DNA of 54,728 bases from Bryobacterales bacterium (GTDB taxonomy: Bacteria; Acidobacteriota; Terriglobia; Bryobacterales; Bryobacteraceae). The stretch lies in contig JAEUQG010000417.1 of assembly GCA_016789755.1 (NCBI GenBank), positions 1 to 54,728 on the forward strand, read 5' to 3'. Both the position numbers and the translations under genes were made by a program. Each line of letters opens with the position of its first letter. The first letter of the stretch is position 1. Shown piece by piece: positions 1 to 7,677 of this stretch. The notes under the pieces are model-generated. The model was not told the DNA's origin. It did not search any database and saw only the letters and a program-made list of their open reading frames with translations.

Positions 1-198
1 CCAGAGGTGCAAGTGGCCATCCTGAGCCAGCGCATTGCGCAGCTCACCGAGCACTTCAAATCCCACCAAAAGGATCATCATTCAAGGCTCGGTCTGCTGA
101 CCATGGTGGCGCGCCGCCGCCGGCTGTTGAAGTACCTGAAGGCAAGCTCCCCCGAACGTTACAAGGAGCTCATCTCCCGACTGGGCATTCGCCGGTAA
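1..198 (+). CDS. rpsO: 30S ribosomal protein S15 (5' truncated)
   Basis: Primary 16S rRNA-binding protein of the small subunit platform. The frame is open from base 1 and gives 65 residues before TAA. The residues match the C-terminal three-quarters of S15: the stretch '[14 protein letters not shown]' is the conserved His/Asp/Ser rRNA-contact region, followed by the basic helix '[12 protein letters not shown]'. S15 is normally about 89 residues, so roughly 24 N-terminal residues lie left of the window. It is followed by pnp on the same strand, the usual bacterial rpsO-pnp order, which supports both calls. No defect is seen other than the window edge. Confidence 0.96.
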   Translation, partial: PEVQVAILSQRIAQLTEHFKSHQKDHHSRLGLLTMVARRRRLLKYLKASSPERYKELISRLGIRR

Positions 199-224
199 AA
201 ACGCTCACCACAAGTTTACACGCC

Positions 225-257
225 GCCCGGCAAATTGGTTGCCTCCATTCGCCGGGC
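225..257 (+). promoter_or_regulatory. rpsO-pnp intergenic hairpin
   Basis: A perfect 7-bp inverted repeat, GCCCGGC (225-231) and GCCGGGC (251-257), encloses 19 nt. A second small stem, TAAGG/CCTTA (264-268 and 275-279), follows. There is no T-run, so this is unlikely to be an intrinsic terminator. In enterobacteria the rpsO-pnp spacer holds an RNase III-processed stem that takes part in pnp autocontrol. The position is equivalent here, but the function is inference. Confidence 0.35.
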
Positions 258-335
258 TGGCCATAAGGCTGGTTCCTTACAATCAGTCTTCCTAGTTGGG
301 CCGCGGCATCGCGGTCAAATGATGGAGGACTTTCA

Positions 336-2441
336 ATGATTCACACCGTTTCTGTCGACCTGGGCACCCGGGTCATCACTTTCGAATCCGGCAAAATGGC
401 AAAGCAGGCGAGCGGCGCGGTCGTCGTTCGCACCGGCGATTCCGTAGTGCTCGCCACGGCCTGCTCCAATGAGGAGCCCAAGCCCGGCGCTGGATTCTTC
501 CCCCTTACCGTAGACTACCGGGAATACACATACGCCGCGGGCCGTTACCCCGGCGGCTTCATCAAGCGCGAAGGACGTCCCACGGAGCGCGAGATTCTCA
601 CTTCCCGCCTCATCGACCGTCCCGTCCGCCCGCTGTTCCCCGAAGGCTACATGTGCGACACGCAGATCATCGCCTTCGTGCTTTCCGCCGACCCCACCCA
701 CGACCCGTCCTCTTTGGCCGTGATGGGTGCAGCCGCTGCTCTCGCTATTTCCGATGTTCCCTTCTATCACCTGCTGGCAGGTGTTCGCATCGCCATGGTG
801 AACGGCGAAATGATCGCCGAACCCACCTACGAGCAGACCAAGGCCGCCGAGTTCAGCATCGTCGTTGCCGGCACCGAAGAAGGCATTGTGATGGTGGAAG
901 CCGGCGGAGCCGGCGTGGATGAATCGAGAGTAGTCGATTGCATTGAGTTCGGCCACGAATGCTGCAAAAAGATCATCGCAGGCATTCGCGAACTCCAGTC
1001 CCTTTGCGGCAAGACCAAGCGCGAGTTCACTCCCGCGCCTGTCAACGCCGAGTTGCTGGCCGCCATCGACGCCAAATACCGCGCCGATCTCACCGACGCT
1101 CTCAATACACAGAAGTACGCCAAAATCGAAAGCTACAAAAAGGTGGACGCGCTCCACGACGCCTGCGTCGCCGAGTATCCCGAAGAGCAGCAGGCCGAAG
1201 CCGGCAAGCTGTTCGACCAGCTCAAAGAGCGCATCTTCCGCGACGAAATGCTCGTCAGCCGCCGCCGCCCCGATGGCCGCGCGTTCGACGAGATCCGGCG
1301 CATCGACATCGAGGTAGGCCTGCTGCCTCGCACTCACGGGTCGGCACTGTTCACCCGCGGCGAAACGCAAGCACTGGTTACCACCACGCTCGGCACCAAG
1401 GAAGACGCCCAGCGAATGGAAATGCTGAGCGAAGGCGAAATCTCCAAGCGTTTCATGCTGCACTACAACTTCCCGCCGTTCAGCGTCGGTGAAGTCAGCT
1501 TTCTGCGCGGAGCAGGACGCCGCGAAATCGGCCACGGCGCACTGGCGGAGCGTTCCCTGCTTAGCGTCATCCCCAGCGAAGAGTTCCCCTACACGCTCCG
1601 TGTCGTCAGCGACATCCTCGAATCGAACGGATCCAGTTCGATGGCGTCCGTCTGCGGCGGCTCCCTATCGCTGATGGATGCCGGCGTACCGATCGCCAAT
1701 CCCGTCGCCGGCATCGCTATGGGCTTGGTCATCGAAGATGGCAAGTACGCCATCCTCACCGACATCGCCGGGGCCGAAGATCACTACGGAGACATGGACT
1801 TCAAGGTCGCCGGCACCCGCACGGGCGTGACCGCTCTGCAGATGGACATCAAGGTGACGAAGGTCACCGCGGCCATTATGCGCGAAGCGCTCGAGCAGGC
1901 GCGCCGCGCAAGACTCGAAATCCTCGATAAGATGGTGGCGGTGATCGATGCGCCGCGCAAGACCCTGTCCCCGCACGCCCCACAGATCCATACCCTGACC
2001 ATCCCCACCGACAAGATCCGCGAACTGATCGGACCCGGCGGGAAGATGATCCGCAGCATTATCGACGCCACCGGCGTCAAGATCGACGTGAGCGACGATG
2101 GCACAGTAAACATCTTCGCCACGGACAAGATCTCGGCCGACAAGGCGATCCAGATGGTGACCGACATCGCCGCAGTGGCCGAAGTGGGCAAGACTTATTT
2201 GGGCAAAGTAGTTCGCCTGGTGGATTTCGGCGCCTTCGTTGAAATCTTCCCCGGCACCGACGGCCTGTTGCATATTTCGGAGATTTCCGAGAACCGCATC
2301 AAGCAGGTGCGCGATGAACTAAAGGAAGGCGATCAGATCCTGGTCAAGGTCCTCGCCCTCGAAGGCAACAAGATCAAGCTCAGCCGCAAGGCAGTACTGC
2401 GAGAGCAGCGCGACAAGATGAAGGGTGGCGGGGCGAAGTAG
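336..2441 (+). CDS. pnp: Polyribonucleotide nucleotidyltransferase (PNPase)
   Basis: Phosphorolytic 3'-5' exoribonuclease acting in mRNA turnover, normally a homotrimer in the cytoplasm. It has 701 residues, the usual length. Domains in order: RNase PH-like domain 1 (about 10-140), a helical linker, RNase PH-like domain 2 (about 320-540) with 'REIGHGALAERSL' and 'SNGSSSMASVCGG', a KH domain (about 550-610) with 'IGPGGKMIRSI', and a C-terminal S1 domain (about 620-695) with 'VVRLVDFGAFVEI' and 'GLLHISEIS'. The ATG has a GGAGG box about 8 nt upstream. The gene follows rpsO and faces the PQQ propeller gene tail to tail with a 9-nt gap. All family landmarks are present. Confidence 0.99.
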   Translation: MIHTVSVDLGTRVITFESGKMAKQASGAVVVRTGDSVVLATACSNEEPKPGAGFFPLTVDYREYTYAAGRYPGGFIKREGRPTEREILTSRLIDRPVRPLFPEGYMCDTQIIAFVLSADPTHDPSSLAVMGAAAALAISDVPFYHLLAGVRIAMVNGEMIAEPTYEQTKAAEFSIVVAGTEEGIVMVEAGGAGVDESRVVDCIEFGHECCKKIIAGIRELQSLCGKTKREFTPAPVNAELLAAIDAKYRADLTDALNTQKYAKIESYKKVDALHDACVAEYPEEQQAEAGKLFDQLKERIFRDEMLVSRRRPDGRAFDEIRRIDIEVGLLPRTHGSALFTRGETQALVTTTLGTKEDAQRMEMLSEGEISKRFMLHYNFPPFSVGEVSFLRGAGRREIGHGALAERSLLSVIPSEEFPYTLRVVSDILESNGSSSMASVCGGSLSLMDAGVPIANPVAGIAMGLVIEDGKYAILTDIAGAEDHYGDMDFKVAGTRTGVTALQMDIKVTKVTAAIMREALEQARRARLEILDKMVAVIDAPRKTLSPHAPQIHTLTIPTDKIRELIGPGGKMIRSIIDATGVKIDVSDDGTVNIFATDKISADKAIQMVTDIAAVAEVGKTYLGKVVRLVDFGAFVEIFPGTDGLLHISEISENRIKQVRDELKEGDQILVKVLALEGNKIKLSRKAVLREQRDKMKGGGAK

Positions 2442-2450
2442 GCCTCACCC

Positions 2451-3776
2451 TTACTTGTTTCCGATACAGTAAATCGCTTCCCCTGTGCGAATGAAGATCC
2501 GGTCGCCCACAGCGACCGGACTCGCCAGGGTGTATCCGTCCAGCTTGTTCACGCCCAGCAGCGCAAACTCCGGCCCAGCCTTGATCACCGATGTAGTCCC
2601 ATCTTCGTTGATCGCGTAGACCTTACCGTCGGCAAGCAACGGCGAGGCGCTGTAGGAGCCCGGCTCCACCCTCTGACCTTCATAGATCACCTTCCCCGAG
2701 GAAAGCTCCAGCAGGTTAAAAAAGCCCTTGTCGTTGAGAACGTAAAGGAGCTTGCCATCCGTTGCCGGCGTGGGCACGTCCGCGCCCAGATTGTTATTCC
2801 AGATCTCCTTCTTCCCCGTCACATCGCCGCGCCCCCCGGCACGAAACGCGAGATAGGGCCGCCCGCGATTGCCCCCCACCACCACCTGATCGCCCTGCAC
2901 CAGCAGCCCCGAAATGGTGCGGTTCATCTTGAAATCTGTGGGATTGAACCCACCGATCCGCCACAACTCCTCGCCCGTATCCGGATCCTGCCCTGTGGCA
3001 ATGTCACCGCCGAAAGTCACCAACTCCTTCTTTTCGTTCACCACTGCCATCTGCGGTGTGCCGTAGTTGTCCTTCGATTCCATCTGCCCCGGCGCGGGCC
3101 GTAGCTTCTTCCACACCGTCTTGCCGGTCAGCTTGTCGAAGGCCGCTGTATACGACGGGTTGTCCGATTTGAACCCGTGAATCACCTGAACATACAGCCG
3201 TCCCCCGTCCAGCAGCGGCGTCGAGGCATAGCCGTGGTTCAGCCCCACATGCCCGTAATCCGCCACCAGATCGCGTTTCCAAACCACTTTTCCGTCCATT
3301 GACAGGCAGCTCATCCGCAGATGCCCTGTTATCACCCAGATATGGTTCCCGTCGGTGATCGGCGATGGCGACGCCGAATTCTGCTTGCGGTGCAGCTCAT
3401 TGCCGCTGTCGATCATCGTGCGCCACCGCTCCGAGCCGGTCTTGCGGTCGAGCCCCAATAGAAAAATCTTGTCGCTCTTGTCTTCTGGTGCGCGGCGTAG
3501 ATTGCGCGTATCGTAAGTCGGATTGACAAACCCCGATTCTGCAGTAATGACCAGCACCAGATCGCCCCAGATTACGGGTGTGGCCGCGCTCCAACTCGGG
3601 GTCTTGACCTTCCAGATAATATTCTCAGTCTCCGACCATTTCACCGGCAGGTTCTTGGCCAGCGGAGCATAACCGCTCGATCGCGGTCCACGCCAGTTCG
3701 TCCAGTACCCATCCTCCGGTCCGGCAGCCATGAGCCAGGAAGCCATCAACACAAAAGCAGCATCACGCAAGCGCAT
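2451..3776 (-). CDS. PQQ-like beta-propeller repeat protein, exported
   Basis: A 441-residue propeller of the outer-membrane assembly/PQQ-repeat type (COG1520-like). Blades show the typical 'LDRKTGSERWR', 'MDGKVVWKRD' and 'DKLTGKTVWKK' strand-turn patterns across the whole length, with no catalytic residues of quinoprotein dehydrogenases evident. The frame stays open to 4001, but that extension only translates the 87-bp tandem repeats, so I start at the ATG at 3774-3776, which opens a signal-like peptide 'MRLRDAAFVLMASWLMAAG'. No good Shine-Dalgarno site precedes it, but a TTATAC box lies about 10 nt upstream, so a very short leader is possible. The substrate or partner is unknown; family members act as scaffolds or ligand binders. 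Confidence 0.85.
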   Translation of the reverse strand: MRLRDAAFVLMASWLMAAGPEDGYWTNWRGPRSSGYAPLAKNLPVKWSETENIIWKVKTPSWSAATPVIWGDLVLVITAESGFVNPTYDTRNLRRAPEDKSDKIFLLGLDRKTGSERWRTMIDSGNELHRKQNSASPSPITDGNHIWVITGHLRMSCLSMDGKVVWKRDLVADYGHVGLNHGYASTPLLDGGRLYVQVIHGFKSDNPSYTAAFDKLTGKTVWKKLRPAPGQMESKDNYGTPQMAVVNEKKELVTFGGDIATGQDPDTGEELWRIGGFNPTDFKMNRTISGLLVQGDQVVVGGNRGRPYLAFRAGGRGDVTGKKEIWNNNLGADVPTPATDGKLLYVLNDKGFFNLLELSSGKVIYEGQRVEPGSYSASPLLADGKVYAINEDGTTSVIKAGPEFALLGVNKLDGYTLASPVAVGDRIFIRTGEAIYCIGNK

Positions 3777-3814
3777 TGCCACAGTGTATAACAACAGCCC
3801 GCCCCCAAACGCGA

Positions 3815-3847
3815 AACGGGCCGGAAGGTCTTCCCTCCCGGCCCGTT
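3815..3847 (-). terminator. Hairpin after the 1152-residue Ig protein gene
   Basis: A perfect 10-bp stem, AACGGGCCGG (3815-3824) and CCGGCCCGTT (3838-3847), with a 13-nt loop. It lies downstream of the leftward gene ending at 4049. On the minus strand the stem is followed only by TCGCGTTTGG, so the T-tract is poor. Probably a transcript-end structure; its strength as an intrinsic terminator is uncertain. Confidence 0.45.
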
Positions 3848-3868
3848 GCTTTCTGATCAAGGCGCTCC

Positions 3869-4045
3869 TGAGGAACTCGCCCGCACAACGCGCCGCGCCT
3901 ACCCGCGGCACACGAGTTCCTGAACATCCTGGGGGCCGCCCCGGCCTGTGCGGGCGCTTGAGGAACTCGCTCGCACAACGCGCCGGGCCTACCCGCGGCA
4001 CACGAGTTCCTGAACATCCTGGGGGCCGCCCCGGCCTGTGCGGGC
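3869..4045. repeat. Two 87-bp tandem copies of a palindrome-rich repeat
   Basis: Copy 1 (3869-3955) and copy 2 (3959-4045) differ at only two bases and are offset by exactly 90 bp. Each copy holds a 9-bp inverted repeat, AGGAACTCG with CGAGTTCCT (3871-3879/3913-3921), and a second, interleaved one, GCCCGCACA with TGTGCGGGC (3879-3887/3947-3955). The arms alternate A-B-A'-B', so the two stems exclude each other or form a pseudoknot-like fold. In copy 2 one B-arm change leaves a G-T pair. The array starts 4 bp past the stop at 4049 and fills most of the gap before the propeller gene. It resembles REP-type intergenic elements, but no transposase is nearby. Confidence 0.85.
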
Positions 4046-4048
4046 TTC

Positions 4049-7000
4049 TTAGCGGATCGCGATCGTAGAGCTGTTCCCGAAGATCAGCGTTCCGCCGCTA
4101 TCCACGGCGATCGCCAAGCTGCGGTTCGAGCCCGTGGCCGTATCCGACGGAATCGTGATAGTCACCGCGTACACGCCGATCAGGCCCGGAGCATACTGCG
4201 CGCTCACCACCGGTACGCCGCCGTCGTTGACGCCGGCAATAACCGTGGCCGCGACATTCTGCCCCGCGCCCAGCGCGTTGGTTTCCGTCACGCCCGTCAC
4301 GCGGCCGAGTCCGGTCACGTATACGCGAACGTTCTCTCCGCGGCCCACCGGATTATCCGGAGTCACGAACGTCCCATCCATACGGCTCACAACCGCGTAG
4401 CGGCGGCCCTGGCCATCCGTATTCTCGAAGACGCCTGGCGCAGCCGGCGAGATGGACACGTTCACCGTCGCCGAAACGTTGTTCGAGGTCACCGTCACCG
4501 GAATCACTGCGTTCTCCGGAGCCTCAAACGGCACCTGCACCGTAATCGACTCCTGGCCGTCGATATTGGCCGCCCAGAAGATCGGGGCAGGCACACCGCC
4601 GAAGCTCACCGAAGCGCCGCCCAACGTCGTCGGGCGAGGCCCAAGCTGATTCGCCGGCAACACGTATCCACGCGCGGTCGGCACAATGTTAGATCCGCGA
4701 ATGGTCACGATGGAACCTGGGGCGATCTGATTCTGTCCGCTGGCCGCATTCACGATGCCCGCCGCATTCAGCGTCGGACCCAGCGGCAGAACCGTCAGCG
4801 TCCATGTGACAGCGTTCCCGGAAGCGAACTCCGCCGAGATCGTCACGCTTCCGGCCACATTCCCGGCCGTAACGGAAGTGCGCACATTCCCGTTCGCGTC
4901 CGAAGTCGCCGTAGGCGTTCCGATTACCGCCGATCCACTGCGTACCGTAAAGGTCACCGGCACATTGACCGCGGGCGCGTTGTTGGCATCCAGCACTTGA
5001 GCCACCAACTGCTCGCCGAAGGCCGTGTTCACCTGCGCCGATTGCCCGTCGCCGGACACGCGCCGAATCTGAGTCGCCGTGATGTTCACCGAAACCGTAA
5101 ACGCCGCCGTGGCCGCGCTGCTGCCGCCCTGCGCCGTCACACGGATCCGCACCTGGCCCGGGCTGTTGCCCAGCCGTACGAGTGTCGAAACGCGCGCCGA
5201 GTTGTCGGAACGGTTGATGGTGTTCACCAGTGTCGCCGAACCAGACTCGATCGACCATGCCACAGGAGCATTCGGCAGAGCGTTGCCGAACGCGTCTTCT
5301 ACGCGTCCCACCAGAGCCTGGGGCAGTAACTCGCCGGCCCGGCCAGTCTGTCCTTCGCCTTGCACAGCCACGATCTTTCCAGGTACGCCCGGAGTCGTGG
5401 TGAGATTGATCTGCGCCACCGATTGGCCACCGACATAGATCGTGAGCGGGGAGGTACCGATGCGGCTCCCCAGAACCAGATCGCAACTGGCGAAGCCGTT
5501 GGCGTCGGTGAGGCCCGTTGTTTCGCTGCAGCGGGCTGTAACTCCGAAATTCGGATCGTTCCCGGTGCTCGCCGAGATGCCGACGTTCGGAATCGCTGTA
5601 CCCGACCCTGGTCCGCTTCCAGCCGAAACGCGAACTTGAATTGCTGCGGGGATCGTCGTACCCACCTGCCCGGTAATTGCTTCGGTCGTCGGCTGCACTA
5701 CCTGAACGGTCGGCAGCGACGCGGGGTTCTGGTTGAACACGACCGGGATTACCGTCACGAACATGTTCACTGTCCCGCTGAACGTACTCGCCGTAATCGT
5801 CGACTGCACGTAAGATTGCAGCAGGTTCGGGCCAAGGAACGGGGCGATGTAGGTATTGATGGTTTCGCCAAAGCCGTCGGTCACCGTAACCGTATTCAAG
5901 AGGCTGCCATTCGGACCGTTGGAAGTGGTCACGCTCCATGTCACCACCGCACCCGGAACCGGATTGCCGGAAGAGTCACGGACAATTACGCGCAGCGCTT
6001 CCGGGGTCACCGCCGTCTCGCGGATCACCTGGCCGTTTCCTCCGCGCACCGCCACCAGACCCGTGGGGCCGCTGACACCGGACCCTACCGTAAGGGTGAA
6101 GGTCGTGTTCAGGCTGATTCCTGCTCCGAATCCTGCTGTGGCTGTTACTGTAAAAGCTCCGAAGTTGCTCGGCGCCAGCACAACCGCTTGCGCCACACCG
6201 TTCGCCCCGGTATTGGAATTAGCGCCGGAGACGATGAACGCGCCGAAAGCCGACGTTGCAAAGGTCACCGGAACGCCCTGCAGGGGATGTCCTGCGGAGT
6301 CTACCACACGCACCGTCAAAGGCAGAGATTGCGTGGCAGGTTGCAGCGACTGGCCGTTGTTAAAGGGATAGATCGCTGACGGTACGCCGGTCGCGGCCTG
6401 CCCTGCGAAGTTCAGGTTTCCCGGAGGGGCACTCAACGGAAAGCTGCCGCTAACGCTATTGGCGCCCAGATCGACGCGGGAAATCGTATTGGTGCCGCTG
6501 GATGCGACATAAAGGTAGCGGGCGTTGGGAAACTCCTCGGAAGCGATGACCGAGCGGATACCGCTTGCCGACGCTAACCCGGTAATGTTCGCCACGGCTG
6601 CCGATGCCGGCAGGAAAATCTCATAAAGTTGATTGCCCTGGGAAACCGCGAAGGCGCGCGATCCGGAAACCGGCACGATCCGGTCGAACAACACGCCGTT
6701 GGCGAAAATCGGCGTTGCCTGGCGGCTGATCAGATCGACGCTGAGAGCGCTCGAACCGCCGAACGCCGTGTTCAGGTTCGGCAGCAGCACGCGCACCGTG
6801 CCCAGACCATCGGCCGCAAAGGCAGGCTTGCCCGGTTGCCCGTTCAGCGGAATACCGGCGCCGCCGCGAAGCGTCATATCACGCGGGTCGATTTCATAGA
6901 GAATGTTCTGCGCCGCCACATAAACCAGCCCGTTCGGGCCGACGTTGACGCCGTTCACCGGACCGAGGTTGTCCCGGAACCCTGCGTTCCCGAAGATGCT

Positions 7001-7507
7001 CAGGTCGATCGCCGTCACGCGCCCACTTGCCTGGCTGGTGACAAATGCTCGGGAGCTGTCCAAGCTGATGGCCACATCGTTTGGATTGACGCCGGCATCG
7101 TTGAATTGCGACACCACAGTATCGGAAGTGGTATCGAGAATGTGCACGGAACCCGCGGCCACTACCAGAAACCGTCCGTTCGGCGTCATGGCTGCCGCGG
7201 ACGCGCCCAATCCTAAGCTGCGCCGGGCGATTACCTGGAAGTTGGAATCGGTGACAATCACCGTATCGGTACTGGACCGTCCGACGAAGTAAAACTTCCC
7301 CGAACTCGATGAAAATGCCGCGAAGGTGTCGGCGGCCGCTGTAATGCTCGGCACCGACGCCGGGGCGAAGGGATCGCCCACGAAGTTAACCACCGGACGG
7401 AAAGAACCGTCGCCAGGGGGTAGGATGAACACGTTGCGGGCTTGCGCAAACTGCGCGCAGGAAAGAATGCTCAGCGCCGCGAGCAGGAAGGAAGATGGTT
7501 TGGACAT
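4049..7507 (-). CDS. Secreted propeller/Ig-repeat protein with TIGR03437 C-terminus
   Basis: 1152 residues. The start at 7505-7507 is preceded by AGAGGTG and opens a Sec signal peptide ending 'AQFAQA'; the frame is open to 7552 but without such support. Order: signal (1-23); a propeller-like region (about 30-360) with 'MTPNGRFLVVAAGSVHILD' and 'LYVASSGTNTISRVDL'; several Big-1/invasin-like Ig domains (about 380-910) with 'GVPVTFATSAFGAF', 'PGAVVTWSVTTSNG' and 'NVPVTFTVRSGSA'; and a TIGR03437 module (about 930-1152) with 'AAGIVNAASGQNQIAPGS', 'VTVQVPFE' and 'VYVTGLG'. TIGR03437 is a C-terminal domain found chiefly in Solibacter-type Acidobacteria, of unknown function. Probably a cell-surface or extracellular adhesin-like protein; the ligand is unknown. 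Confidence 0.88.
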   Translation of the reverse strand: MSKPSSFLLAALSILSCAQFAQARNVFILPPGDGSFRPVVNFVGDPFAPASVPSITAAADTFAAFSSSSGKFYFVGRSSTDTVIVTDSNFQVIARRSLGLGASAAAMTPNGRFLVVAAGSVHILDTTSDTVVSQFNDAGVNPNDVAISLDSSRAFVTSQASGRVTAIDLSIFGNAGFRDNLGPVNGVNVGPNGLVYVAAQNILYEIDPRDMTLRGGAGIPLNGQPGKPAFAADGLGTVRVLLPNLNTAFGGSSALSVDLISRQATPIFANGVLFDRIVPVSGSRAFAVSQGNQLYEIFLPASAAVANITGLASASGIRSVIASEEFPNARYLYVASSGTNTISRVDLGANSVSGSFPLSAPPGNLNFAGQAATGVPSAIYPFNNGQSLQPATQSLPLTVRVVDSAGHPLQGVPVTFATSAFGAFIVSGANSNTGANGVAQAVVLAPSNFGAFTVTATAGFGAGISLNTTFTLTVGSGVSGPTGLVAVRGGNGQVIRETAVTPEALRVIVRDSSGNPVPGAVVTWSVTTSNGPNGSLLNTVTVTDGFGETINTYIAPFLGPNLLQSYVQSTITASTFSGTVNMFVTVIPVVFNQNPASLPTVQVVQPTTEAITGQVGTTIPAAIQVRVSAGSGPGSGTAIPNVGISASTGNDPNFGVTARCSETTGLTDANGFASCDLVLGSRIGTSPLTIYVGGQSVAQINLTTTPGVPGKIVAVQGEGQTGRAGELLPQALVGRVEDAFGNALPNAPVAWSIESGSATLVNTINRSDNSARVSTLVRLGNSPGQVRIRVTAQGGSSAATAAFTVSVNITATQIRRVSGDGQSAQVNTAFGEQLVAQVLDANNAPAVNVPVTFTVRSGSAVIGTPTATSDANGNVRTSVTAGNVAGSVTISAEFASGNAVTWTLTVLPLGPTLNAAGIVNAASGQNQIAPGSIVTIRGSNIVPTARGYVLPANQLGPRPTTLGGASVSFGGVPAPIFWAANIDGQESITVQVPFEAPENAVIPVTVTSNNVSATVNVSISPAAPGVFENTDGQGRRYAVVSRMDGTFVTPDNPVGRGENVRVYVTGLGRVTGVTETNALGAGQNVAATVIAGVNDGGVPVVSAQYAPGLIGVYAVTITIPSDTATGSNRSLAIAVDSGGTLIFGNSSTIAIR

Positions 7508-7604
7508 GTCACCTCTTATCAGGAAAGAAGCTGTTTGGGGTTGGACGCGCAAGTACTAGTCTATCACCAGCTTTAAATGGAAGGGAATAACGATCTGAGG
7601 CGAG

Positions 7605-7649
7605 ACGGTCAAAAAGTGAAGCGGGGCAGGTCTTTTGGACCTGCCCCGC
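7605..7649 (-). terminator. Strong hairpin after the 646-residue secreted protein gene
   Basis: A perfect 12-bp stem, GCGGGGCAGGTC (7621-7632) and GACCTGCCCCGC (7638-7649), with loop TTTTG. Read leftward it is followed by TTCACTTTTTG, a T-run displaced by 5 nt. It lies 28 bp past the stop codon at 7678. It isolates this gene from the next leftward gene. Confidence 0.8.
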
Positions 7650-7677
7650 GACGTTTCCAAACTATCTAACGCTGTTC

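Noticed and set aside
333..1535. 400-codon open frame antisense to pnp
   Set aside because: It lies wholly opposite the conserved PNPase coding sequence. The product has no recognisable domain; such frames arise from the high-GC third codon position.
3777..4001. N-terminal extension of the PQQ propeller protein
   Set aside because: It only translates the 87-bp tandem repeats, visible as a duplicated peptide, and precedes a normal signal-like start.
3869..4045. CRISPR array
   Set aside because: Only two units, directly adjacent with 3-bp joins and no spacers, and no cas genes nearby.
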